Origin: Oikopleura dioica
Lineage: Eukaryota > Chordata > Appendicularia > Copelata > Oikopleuridae
Length of the DNA: 64,000 nt
Assembly: GCA_907165135.1 (NCBI GenBank)
Contig: OU015567.1
Location: 5,957,001-6,021,000, forward strand
Reading direction: 5' to 3'
Of this stretch, positions 53,063-63,600 are shown one piece after another; position 1 is the stretch's first letter; each line of letters opens with the position of its first letter. Both the position numbers and the translations under genes were made by a program. Under the pieces are notes generated by a model. The model ran no database searches, had not been told where the DNA came from, and worked only from the letters and a program-made list of their open reading frames with translations.

Positions 53063-54894
53063 AATGACCTGGCCCCTCAAATGCGACGACATAGATGACG
53101 AGCAAGAAATCATAGCATGCACCAACTCGCCGGTCGCAGTTTACATTAGCTGCGTTCTTATCAGCATCATTCCCGGCTTGACCATTTTCTCTTTCCTTTG
53201 GCGAAGAAGCCGGCTTATTTGAGCGTCACAAATGTTCTCCTCGCTTTCGGCATGTCTTTGTCAACCGGGTCACTGTTCTATCTGCTCTTTCCTTCGTGCT
53301 TGGAAGACAAGAAGAAGTTTGAAAATGAACATACCTTGCTGAGGCATGTTGGTTCCATTTTGTGCTCCTGCGTTTGGTTTTTCTTTATTTTCGATCGACT
53401 CACGAAGGTACTACGATTCTCATATACTATTAAAAATCGAAAAGCCGCTTGCGGCTTTTTTTATTTTAGCTCGAAAGTACGATGAATAATCGAAAAGCCG
53501 CTTGCGGCTTCGAGCTAAACAAATACATTAGCTGCGCTTCGCGCGGCTATTTTTATTTCTGCTCGAAGCCGCAAGCGGCTTCTCGGTTTTTATTTAGAAA
53601 ACGGAATCGAGATATTTTTAGCTTTTTCGCGGAAAGAATGCTGGAGCAAGAGCGAAAAGCGAAGTCGGAGAGTTTCAAGTTTGAAGAAATTCCGTACCAG
53701 CGAAAGCGAGAAACGATGATGAAGATTCCGCAAAATACTTTTGGCGATCGAAAAACGGCGATTTACGAGACATCTGGTGGAAGAATCACGATCGCTGGGG
53801 ACGCTTTGTCGACGCATGGGTCGATGCATCGAAGCACCAGAGCGTTCAAAAGCAGCAGGACGACGAGAATGACGTTTATTCAAGCGGCCTCGTCGACGAC
53901 GGACTCGGTCTATTCCATGAGCCACATTGGCTCGATGAGTCGCGAAGAAATCGCCAACGCCATCGCCGGTGTCGGAAAAGCAGGACTCGTCAATTTGCAA
54001 AGCGATGTTCGTTTCAACAAAGTCCGGCTGCCCAAAAAGAGCGATTTCACTCTCAAAGGACTCGACAAGGTTAAACGATATGCATGGCTGGTTCTTTTGC
54101 AAAACGGCTTTGCGACTTTCTGCGCTGGAATGGTCATCGCTGCCAGTTTTTACATCTCCCTTGCTGAGGTAAGAATTGAGCTATTAGCTTAAAGCAATCT
54201 GTGTAGAAAACCTGAGTCAGGGTCTAAAGATCTTTAGTGAAAAGCCGCGTAGCGGCTTTTTTAAACGAATCTGCGAAGCGGCTTCGCATATCATATGCGG
54301 CATATGTCACCAATCTAATCTATGATTAAATTTTCGCGGCTTCTCTCTCAAAAAATCCGAGAAGATCTTTCAGACCCTGACTCAGGTTTTCTAACACAGA
54401 AATATTTTAATATGAAACAAGGGAATCATCATCGCCTTCTCGTTCATCTGGCAGGAAACGCTCCATCGCTGCGGAGACTACATCACTCTCATCAAAAATG
54501 GCGTGAACCCGCTTCAGTCGATGTTTTTCATCTTTCTTTCGTCGATCATGGTGATTCCAGGCGCGATTCTCGGAATGTACATTTCTCATGATCACCAAGA
54601 ACAGGTCAGTCCGATTCTTCTTCTTAAAGTAGCGGTTCTTATTTAGTGGATTTTTGCCTTGGGCTGTGGCTATTTTATGTACAACTCGTTTGGAATCGTT
54701 TTGCCGGAATTGGACGAAGCTGAGGCCAGATCAGTTTGGCTTGAAGGTTAGATCAATTGGGGAGAGAGACAATGAACCCTTTTTTAGCAAAACCGATGAA
54801 GCCCTTTATTCTCCAGAACTCCGGCTTGGCAGCAGGCTTTATCATCTGTGCTGTTTTTGCTTATGTCGAATTTGAAATCGACTGGAAATGGTGA
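53063..54894 (+). CDS. Divergent ZIP8/14-like (LIV-1) protein
   Basis: ATG at 53063 (MTWPLKCDDIDDEQEIIACT). TM1 is VAVYISCVLISIIPGLTIF. The frame then shifts by one at about 53175-53207, either via a 32-35-bp GG-AG intron or by a frameshift. TM2 (TNVLLAFGMSLSTGSLFYLL), a Ser/Thr-rich loop (53640-54060), TM3-TM4 (IIIAFSFIWQETLHRCGDYI), and TM5-8 (FALGCGYFMYNSFGIVLPEL, FILQNSGLAAGFIICAVFAY) follow, ending EFEIDWKW at 54894. The last blocks match ZIP14's GGMFLYISLADMFPEM and FIIQNLGLLTGF. The metal motif HEFPHELGD is replaced by QETLHRCGD, so transport may be lost or changed. Confidence 0.8.
53434..53594. repeat. PalB hairpins in the ZIP-like gene intron
   Basis: Two copies of AAGCCGCTTGCGGCTT (one followed by TTTTTTATTTTAGCTCG, one by CGAGC) and the inverse GCCGCAAGCGGCTTCTCG, with an inner GCGCTTCGCGCGGC. 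Same wording as the palindromes at 43259 and 56539. Confidence 0.75.
54196..54399. mobile_element. PalA element in the ZIP-like gene intron
   Basis: Left CTGTGTAGAAAACCTGAGTC, right GACTCAGGTTTTCTAACACAG, with AAAGCCGCGTAGCGGCTTTT inside. Lies in the intron between 54168 and 54417. Terminal CTTGGCTCGG sequences are lost. Confidence 0.75.
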
Positions 54895-55193
54895 AATTGG
54901 AATCAGAATCGGAACAAATTGGCCTCCAGGGAGAACATAAGTTTTTCTGTCAATAATTGGTCGTCTGTCTCATTTTCAACTATCAAATAAATTATATATT
55001 TATATATTTTTCTATGTTAAGGAAAAAAAATCTTCTCTTCCTTGATTGCAGCTTTAAAAAAGTGGCCACTGCCAAATGTTAGCTTTTAATATTCAATTTG
55101 TTCAGAAAGACATCCTTGTATAAATTCATCAGCTAAATCTGTGGCCCACAGACAGAATAAATGCAGTTTCTGAAGTGTTTCCTTTTATTTCAG

Positions 55194-55504
55194 ATGATTC
55201 AAGGCCTAGCCATTGAATTAGAGGATTTAAGTGGGTTGAAGACGGACTGCATGAGAGGTTCGAATTGATAGATAAGTTTATGACTTGTGAAAATGAAGCA
55301 AAAGTCGAATCAGATGGAACTTCTGGATATGGAGCAGTTCGAAAAAGAGTGCCAGCAACTTCTCGACGAGTACATTTTCTTCAAGTTATTCAAAGATTCT
55401 GGGTCAGCTTCTTGGCAATTCTAGCTGCTCTTTATTTTATCGAAATAAACCTTATCCTGTTTATGCTACTTTCTTCCTTGATTTCACTTATTCTTCCTCT
55501 GTAA
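55194..55504 (+). CDS. Possible small membrane protein
   Basis: After a TTTATTTCAG acceptor, ATG at 55194 gives MIQGLAIELEDLSGLKTDCM. A 53-bp intron (55258-55310) would join it in frame to DGTSGYGAVRKRVPATSRRV and a strongly hydrophobic C-terminus (VSFLAILAALYFIEINLILF) ending at 55504. A competing frame from 55296 (MKQKSNQMELLDMEQFEKEC) also exists. Low confidence. Confidence 0.35.
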
Positions 55505-55570
55505 AAACCTGAGTCAGGTTTCTTAAATGCTTTCCTGACCCTGACTCAGGCTTTTTCCACAGGTTTTCCA
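55505..55570. mobile_element. PalA short copy
   Basis: AAAACCTGAGTCAGG and its inverse CCTGACTCAGGCTTTTTCC with a short spacer; starts right after the stop at 55504. Confidence 0.6.
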
Positions 55571-56465
55571 ACTTTTAATCTTCAAATTTTTAATAATCAA
55601 AGTTTCTTTTTTGATATTATTTGATGTTATTTCGATTTGACAACTAATTAAGCGCTGACTAATTAAATATAAACAGCGATTTATGCACATGATAAAATGG
55701 TATAAACCAAGTCCAAATAACTCTCGGGGAACTTGGCAAGCAAAACGAAAACGCCGGAAAACGCCAGATGCGAAAATTTCAATCGTTCTGGGAAGAAGAA
55801 AAAAAGGGATGACGCGTCGTATGATGCGGCAGGTTGCAGTTTATTTTTGTTTAGCTTTTTTGATAATCCACAAAGGATTTGCTCTTTATCGCGCTTGTAG
55901 TTCAAATGCGAGAGTACACAAGACAGGTAAGTACACATTTAGGCCTTCTCGAGTCGATTCTTCTTTGATTTTCTGATGAAAAAATGCAGTAAAGTGTCTA
56001 TTAATTTGGCAAGTTGTTATTTTACTTTTCGTTTATGATGATTCTACACTGAAAATGCCTCAGAAACAATGTCCAAAGGCGGCAAACAAGGCTTAGTGTG
56101 ATATAAATATTATCATGATGCGGGTGACTAAAATAAAGAAAATCCTAACGCTAGAAAAAACGAAAAATGAAGCATCAGCTTGAAAAACACATTTTTCAAA
56201 TTGAATTTGGATTTTTTTCTTGTATTCAAGGTGCGGGGGTATTAATCGCCTGCCGGTCTTATTCGCAAAAACAAGCAAATTCTGCCGTTGATTTTTTTCA
56301 CAAAACGATAGTAATTTTTGATAATAAATAAAATGGCCAGGCAAAGCACCTGAATATCCAAATAGCGAGCTCGAATCGTTTCTTGGAGAAATAAATACAA
56401 TTTTACGCTGCGCGGCAAATGTATTAACGTTTTCATTTTCCGTTCTTCAGACTCCTTTTCTGTCT

Positions 56466-56705
56466 TTTAGATAGTGACACCCTTATTTTTTCACTTCTGA
56501 CTTCATTTTTTACCAGAAGGCGAAAATGAAAGAAACTAAAAATCGAGAAGCCGCTTGCGGCTTCGAGCAAAGGAGATTTAAGCCGCGCGAAGCGTAGCTT
56601 TTCTATCAATTTTTGCTCGAAGCCGCAAGCGGCTTCTCGATTTTTAGTTTCTTTCATTTTCGCCTTCTGGTAAAAAATGAAGTCAGAAGTGAAAAAATAA
56701 GGGTA
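56466..56705. mobile_element. Palindromic element with PalB core
   Basis: The outer arms GACACCCTTATTTTTTCAC / GTGAAAAAATAAGGGTATC continue in as near-perfect inverses (CTTCTGACTTCATTTTTTAC, AGAAGGCGAAAATGAAAGAA) to a PalB core with GAAGCCGCTTGCGGCTTC. Arms of about 110 bp; no coding capacity. Confidence 0.8.
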
Positions 56706-57212
56706 TCGCTATCGAAAAAGCAAAAGAAATAAGCAAGTTTTGAAAAGTGTCATTTACTAGCAAGGTGCTGGTAAAAATTTGTTAAAATTCGATTACTCTG
56801 GCTCGAAAAATATTTTGTTATTGAATTATCCCCTTCAACAAAGCATCTTTTTCTCCTGCGTTTTGGCGTTTTTATTTTTGCGTTTCGGAATTATGGCGAA
56901 ATCCGGAGCGGAAATCAAATTTTTTCGTTTGTCGATCTTGAGAAATGATGCTCGGGGAGCTTTGCTAGGCGCGGCTCATCCGGCTCAATCTGAGAAGACT
57001 GAATAATGAAGACGCGCCTTATCCAAGTTGTCAAAACGGACATCGTAATTATTATAAAAATACCAAAAGGCCGAAAATCGAAACAAAAAATAGAAAACGA
57101 GAAACTAATTTTTCTAAAAATCGGCAAAATTCAAAACCCGGTTTCGAAAGAAAGAATTTTAAAAATAGAAAATTAAATCTGATAAGGCCGTTTGATCAAA
57201 AACTAGAAATCC

Positions 57213-57524
57213 TGCTAAGAAAACCTGAGTCAGGAATTGAAGGAGCTTCTTTTCAAATCCTGACTCAGGTTTTCTACACGGCATGGTGTCTGGAACCGAC
57301 AAAAAATTTCGACAGATTTTGCGTGGGCGGCTACTCGGCTGCTGATTGGCCGGTTTGCCGAATCCAGGCTTCTGATTGGCTGAAAATTTCCACGCAAAAT
57401 TTGTCGACATTTTTTGTCGGTTCCAGACACTATACAGTTTAGTCTATACTGTGTAGAAAACCTGAGTCAGGATTTCAAAAAGCTGTTTCGAATTCTGACT
57501 CAGGTTTTCTAAACAGGTTGCCAA
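57213..57524. mobile_element. Composite of two PalA copies flanking a third palindrome
   Basis: PalA short copies at 57213-57281 and 57448-57524 flank an inverted repeat with ends TGTCTGGAACCGACAAAAAA (57286) and the inverse ending at about 57431, whose centre holds two CTGATTGGC words. One element may have inserted in or beside another. Confidence 0.7.
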
Positions 57525-58162
57525 GCCTTGATCAAAAACACTTTTTTTAAAGGACGGCAATTTTGACACACTCGAGAGTTGAAAAACTCAGTTTCAATTT
57601 GAAAAAGCTCAATATTTTGATTCTGTTGGAGCATTTCGATAAAAATCAAAACTTTTGGCACTTGAATCCGGAGATCGCTTCGAGTGTTGCCCCGTCATTT
57701 ACCGACCAATACCGGCCAATTTGGCTAAACACTAGAACAGGCCTGTAATTGCTCAGAATAACAGAAACATCAGCAAATAGTAGTATTTCAAATTGAGGTT
57801 GATTTTCCCGCAAATTTTTGCCATTTTTAATCATTTTTTTAATTTTCATTTTTTTATATTAAATTTTTGCGAATATATTAAATTTTTGCGTTTTTGCGGT
57901 AAATTATCATGTTGGGACTGGTTCCAATGATTATTGCGACTTTGGATATTTTTTATGCAGTTTTGGAGGCAATTTACAATTTTCCGCCTCATTATTGTCC
58001 CTGAGCCGACAACTCTGGCAGATATCGAGATATCTATTTTCTACCCGCAATCGCCGGTGATTATTTGTCCCACTGATTAGCGGACTATTAGCTAAGATAG
58101 AAGTTAGCTAAAATGACTTTCCAACGAGTCCCAAGGTCGATAACTTTGCGGCTTCGTTTCAA

Positions 58163-58233
58163 AAAAAAAGCCGCAGCGCGGCTTCTCATTCAAGCTCCTT
58201 CAGGCCCTGACTCAGGTTTTCTGCACAGGTTTT
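58163..58233. mobile_element. PalA half copy
   Basis: AAAGCCGCAGCGCGGCTT followed by GGCCCTGACTCAGGTTTTCT and GCACAGG; only the right half remains. Confidence 0.6.
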
Positions 58234-59119
58234 TAATTCCAGGCCGGTTTTGTTGGCAAGTTTTTCAATTCCGAAATTCCAAAACTGCAAAATTTTCCAA
58301 TAAGTTTTGATATTTGTTATTCGCTTCACTTTGTGCCGGGATTCAGCTGCGTCCAAATATGCGCCCGTTAGAGCAGCCGCTTCACCTCCACCGCCGATTG
58401 CTTGCTGCGCGCAATCAAAAATTAATCACACTGACACCACCAAAATTACGCCACCTGCAAACTCAAAATCATGCAAAAAGAAGCAACCATACAAATTTTC
58501 AGCTAACACAAAAAAAAAATTAATCTATTTTGAAATTTCCGATTTTAGCAAAGTGATACCCTTATTTTTTTGAATCAATAAAATGTTCGGTTTTTAGTAA
58601 AAAAAATGCCAAAAGCAATGTTCGTTCTAAAACGCATATAAAATAGTAGTAAGTAACTTAGCATCTAAAATAAATGACTCGGGCTGACCTCAATCAAATA
58701 ACCAAATAACTTTTCTTCAAAGTGATTTTGTTTAGTTTTTCGGTTTTGAGTAAAAACGTGTTTTGGAAGAAAGATAAGCCGGTTACATACACAATCACTT
58801 CTACCTAAATGCAGTTCTAGCGCCCGAATCGAGCTTCTTTCTTTTAAAAATGCGGAATTGGCAGATTTGCCGATTCATTATTTTTCATTTTGCGGTGAAT
58901 TTTTAATTGATTTTGATTGACAATCAAATTTGAAGGTAAATCTGGATATTGACAAGAAGCCACGCCTCATATCAAAAAAGCCACCTGTAAAGCATAACTA
59001 CTCTTAATTTTTAATTGTTAGCAGTTTCCATTTGACATAAAATATTATTGAATGCTTTGCTTTATTCGATCAAAAAGGAGATAATTTCTTCAATGGAGTT
59101 TTTAGCTGAAAAAGAACAA

Positions 59120-59345
59120 GCTCGAATATGACTGAAAAGCGGCCTTTTAGCATAATGACACCCTTATTTTGAAGCCTTCTCTGGGCTCGGCAACCTGTGT
59201 GGAAAACCTGAGTCAGGCTTCGCGGCTTTTCAATTTTGCATTTTTGGACCTGACTCAGGTTTTCCACACAGGTTGCCTACCCCAGAGCAAGCTTCAAAAT
59301 AAGGGTGTCACAATGTTAGAAGGCCACTTTCAGTCGCATTTAACG
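59120..59345. mobile_element. Nested palindrome: GACACCCTTATTTT arms around PalA
   Basis: The outer arms GACTGAAAAGCGGCC / GGCCACTTTCAGTC and GACACCCTTATTTTGAAGC / GCTTCAAAATAAGGGTGTC enclose a PalA copy (59181-59285) with CTGGGCTCGGCAACCTGTG and its inverse. Confidence 0.75.
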
Positions 59346-60747
59346 ACCCTCTCATTGAGCTTTACAATTGGGTTTATGACAGTAACACCTTTTCTAGCGC
59401 TTGAAAAGAGGTTTAGATTTGTCTTTTTGGCGAATAGTTGTCTTGATTGTGGAATTCAAAGCTCAAGTGAGTTTATCTCGGGCGCATTCGCGCAGATTTC
59501 GCGTCTATTTTTCCAAAATTCCAAATAATAGTACGAATTCCAAAGAACTTCAGCTCTTTTTCAACCCTTTTTCGGCGAGTTCTAGGGCGAAGAAATTAAT
59601 GTTGGCGCGACTTTTGGCGCATTCTATCGCCACTTTTGTGTTGTAGTTATTTCACGAATTTCAGATGTTTTACGAAATTTATTGAAAGAAAAAAAGAAAT
59701 TTTGTATCAAGAGGATTTGGGTTGTGATCCTGGTGCGACTGAAAAATGGCGCTGCGGTCGTCAGATTTTCGAGAAAAATATTTTCGCGGATTTTGGCGCG
59801 CCAGCGAGGTGTGTTGCGGAAGCCGCAGAACACACTTGTTCTTCAAACATCATCCAAAATTATTATCAAGCCAGCTTGGCGATTTTAGAATCGCGAAAAT
59901 CTTGTTTTCGCCATTTTAACCCATTTTCATCTGTTAACCAATTATTTGGCAGGGCTAAAATGAGCACTTTTGTTGGATGAGTTTCTTTCGATCGAGATTC
60001 TAGCCGCTTTTCAGCCGTTTTTCGACATTTTTGAGCGTGCCAATTTATTGGTAATTGAGAATGAATGGGTTAAAGTCGTAAAATCGTCGATTTCGCATTG
60101 AAAATCGCGCTAGAATTGCGTTTTTTTGCTTGAAAATGGAGTCTTTACTCGCTCAGCAATTCTAGAACGAACTGTATTCAGCGGATACAGTATTGCTTAC
60201 AGAAGTTGATTATGCTATTTTGCCGCTTTTTAAATATTAATTTGTGTGCCCAAAAAGCAAAATCTTTTTTGTTGGCGCAGCTAATTGGCGGCCCTTATCG
60301 CTTTCCCAAACAGGAATTGTTTTTCTTGTTGGGAGTGGAGGCACACCTGCCCCCGGGGCGTGCCCATCAATATTAAATCAAAGTACCTAAGAAGCTAGGC
60401 CACAATACAATACAATAAAAAGAAGGAAAATCAATGGCGATTATTTTTTCTAATTGTGGGCACTCGAGACACCGACCGGTCCCCGGCGGCTCGCCCCTTT
60501 GTAGCAGGTGCTCAGAGCATTTGGAGAAAAGGAGGGCTGCGGGGGCCAGTGGCACCGATTTCAAACAAATTTCCAAATTCTGTCAAAGACACTTTGAAAT
60601 GAAGATAATCGATTTTTAGCGAGGCCACGCTTCCGAAAGCTTTTTAAATAACACTTGTTAGTTTGGAAATCAAATTGACGAGTTCTTGACAGCCCAGGCT
60701 CTCAGCTGTCTGACAGACTGTCTGACAGACGAATCATTAATTAGAGG

Positions 60748-61893
60748 GGAGTTTCCTTACATGGTACAAATCCTTACATGGTACATTTCCTTACAAGGTA
60801 CAAAATCCTTACATGGTACAAAAATCAAATTGTACCATGTAAGGAATTGTACCAGGTAAGGAAATCTACCATGTAAGGATTTTTGTACCAGCTAAGGAAA
60901 TTCAAAATAAAAAAATTTTAAATAATAAAAATCGACACATTCAGCCAAAACAGAATTCTACCTTACCCCCCTATTGAGCATATTTTTTACTTCAAAAAAA
61001 TTTTTTTTTATTATAGTTTCGTATTTGTTCTCAATTTTTAGAGACACTTATAAGTGGTCGGGTCAAGTGTCGGTGCCGATTACCAGGGATCTAATTTTTT
61101 TCGCGAAAATCCCAATTTTCGGTGTTTTTTGCGTCGCAATAGCAATTCGTTTTCGGCAAAAATTTTGATCCCTGCCGATTACCCTTTTTCAAGGTCGGGT
61201 CGGGTCAGGTTATTTTAAAATGGCCAGAATCATGGTCGGGTTGGGTCGGGACGGGTCGGCCTTTTGGATACTTTTTTTTAAATATGGATGATTTTAACCC
61301 CCATCGGCCAAAATGTCTATTTTGTCTATATGGACATGTCGATTTAGAAACAATTTTTTCGAAGTTTTCGATAAATAATTTATTAATCAAGAAGTGGCGT
61401 GCAAATTTATCGTTCTAACGCACATGCCATGTATGAAACTCTATAATTCTAACGCGAAGTCACTATTTTGATTGTAATATTTTCAGAATTGCGCAATCAA
61501 AAACCGACCGAAAATCGGACCCGACCGACCCAACCGACCACGGATTTTGCCATTTTTTGTAAGGGCTACACTTTAAAACATCGACTTACCATCGACCAAC
61601 CGACTAAAACGAGTGTCGGAGAGTTCAATTTTGAGTAAATACGAAAATAATGAAAATAAAATTTTGAAAATGAAAATTTATGCTCGATTGGGGGTCGAGT
61701 AGAATAATGTTTTGAGTAAATGTGTCAATTTTTGTTTTTGAAAATTTCTATTTCGAATTTCCTTACATGGTACAAAAATCCTTACATAGTACAAAATCCT
61801 TACATGGTACAATTTTATTTTTGTACCATGTAAGGAAATGTACCATGTAAGGAAATGTACCATGTAAGGATCTGTACCATGTAAGGAAACCCC
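60748..61893. mobile_element. Mutator-like non-autonomous element with CCTTACATGGTAC arrays
   Basis: 1,146 bp flanked by a 9-bp direct repeat AATTAGAGG (60739-60747 and 61894-61902). Ends are GGAGTTTCCTTACATGGTAC and its inverse. Each terminal region is a cluster of CCTTACATGGTAC units in one orientation followed by units in the other (60757-60900 and 61758-61890). The middle carries GGGTCGGG-rich and matching CCGACC-rich words. A 9-bp duplication is typical of Mutator-like elements. No transposase. Confidence 0.8.
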
Positions 61894-61946
61894 AATTAGA
61901 GGCTACTGCTGAAGTTAACTGAAATTGGTAATGCAAGTTCAGGCTA

Positions 61947-62162
61947 GTGTAGAAAACCTGAGTCAGGGTCTGAAATCTCTCAAATGAAAAGCCGCACAGC
62001 GGCTTTTTCAAAAAACGAAGCCGCGAATCGGCTTCACCAGATTACTTTTTCATAAATTCTAGAAGTTCTGGCGAAGCCGCTTCGCGGCTTCGTTTTCAAA
62101 AAAGCCGCTACGCGGCTTTTCATTTGAGATATTTCAGACCCTGACTCAGGTTTTCTACTCAG
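61947..62162. mobile_element. PalA element
   Basis: GTGTAGAAAACCTGAGTCAG and its inverse GACTCAGGTTTTCTAC, with GAAAAGCCGCACAGCGGCTT and CGAAGCCGCTTCGCGGCTTC nested between. About 216 bp. Confidence 0.8.
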
Positions 62163-62612
62163 CGAGCTTTAACCCATCGCCGTGAGAGCTACAGTGGTTG
62201 GCTCCCAATCAAAGGGTAATTATCAACAAGCTACAAGACGTTTTGCGGTGGTCGAAAATGAAGCTCTTCAAAATTGCTCGCCGCGCCGCGATAAAGCAAA
62301 TTTTCAAATTTGGGAAAAAATTTTCATTTCGAATCGGTTTTGATAAACGACCGCAGAGCGGGAGAGCGTTTCCGATTTTCACACACCGCTAATTATTTGT
62401 AACAAAAATGATAACGGCCCGGTCGAACATTCTTTTTTTTTCGTATGTAGAAGTGGAGTTCCATCCGCTCTCAGAAGCGCCTTATCAATTTGAGGCTTCT
62501 TTTTTCGAAAAAAATGATTCAGAAGTTTTGACTTAAATTCATAAATTGTCTACCAGACAGTCTGATAGACACCTGAACGAGTAAGAGTTGATTTTTATCG
62601 CCCTTGTTCCTC

Positions 62613-62872
62613 AGGGGGTTAAAAAAGTAGGAACATCTGTATATTGTCAAAAATTGGCATTTTTAACCTATTCCCGTCTAAAAACCAATCTGTTGGCTTT
62701 TTGAAGCAGAGAAGTTTGTTATCTCTTCATGATCGTTACAAAAATAACACTCTTTTATGCTTCAAAAAGCCAACAAATTGACATTTTCACCGCGATAGGT
62801 TAAAAATGGCCACTTCCGCGTCAGGGGGTTAAAATTAAAGTAAGCAAAAGTAGCATCTGTATATTGTTAAAA
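62613..62872. repeat. Direct-repeat-flanked unit
   Basis: CAGGGGGTTAAAA followed by AGTA...CATCTGTATATTGT occurs at about 62613-62652 and again at about 62820-62868 in the same orientation. The block between them has AGCCAAC...GTTGGCT inverse words (TTGGCTTTTTGAAGC and GCTTCAAAAAGCCAA). Confidence 0.55.
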
Positions 62873-63471
62873 AAGAGGAAGGGAGACCACTAAGTGTTGT
62901 AAATTGTTGCACCTCGGCGGGTGCTTATCGCCCTTTGCACCGCGGGACAGCTTCGAGCTCAAAACAACAATTAGCGAATTGATAACCCGAAAAGCGAAAA
63001 AAACTAACTTCCAAAAACGCAACAAAGATAGCAAAAAAAGGCTGTGAGAAGGTAATGAGACGCTTTCGGCGTTTTCGCGGCGGAGTTAATAATCAAGCCG
63101 CCGAGATTTTGGATTTGAAGGCGAGTCAATTTTTAATCAGTAAGTGAGATGATCTGTTGTTGTGTTGTGTTCGTTCGGGAGCTTCTTCTTGCTCCGTGCT
63201 TCATGAATTCGCAATTTCGACAATTTATGTATTTCGCTGTTTGTAAATAATACAGCACTGAATACACTCAAATCACCCCCTTTAGAATCACAATCTCAAT
63301 CAGACCTTCCACCATTCAAGAAAAAAGAGACGCATATTTTCTTGAGAAATTTCAATTTTAGGAAAACTGTTGAAATCTTACTGTAAGTAGATATTTCAAA
63401 CCAATGCCCAACATGGAAAATTTAACCCTTTCGGACAAATCGACCAATATTTTGGCAGAAAATCGGGAACT

Positions 63472-63600
63472 GGGCTCGGCAACCTGTGTAGAAAACCTGA
63501 CTCAGGGACCCTGAGTCAGGGTGTGAATGGGTAAATGAAAAGCCGCGTCGCGGCTTTTTTATTATATTCGAAGCCGCGCGCGGCTTTTTTAATTATTTTT
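63472..63600. mobile_element. PalA partial copy
   Basis: CTGGGCTCGGCAACCTGTG then AGAAAACCTGACTCAGGG and CCCTGAGTCAGGGTGTGAA, followed by AAAGCCGCGTCGCGGCTTT and a second similar hairpin. The right terminus is missing. Confidence 0.65.

Noticed and set aside
55684-55976. Basic frame MHMIKWYKPSPNNSRG with one hydrophobic stretch
   Set aside because: No signal, no splice support and no recognisable family; it lies in a repeat-rich tract. Could be a small gene, but not supported.
60434-60619. Frame with a CGH...CSRC zinc-finger-like pattern
   Set aside because: Only 61 residues, with a single partial motif and nothing around it that looks like a gene.
62198-62392. Basic 64-residue frame
   Set aside because: Short and isolated between palindromic elements; composition fits chance.
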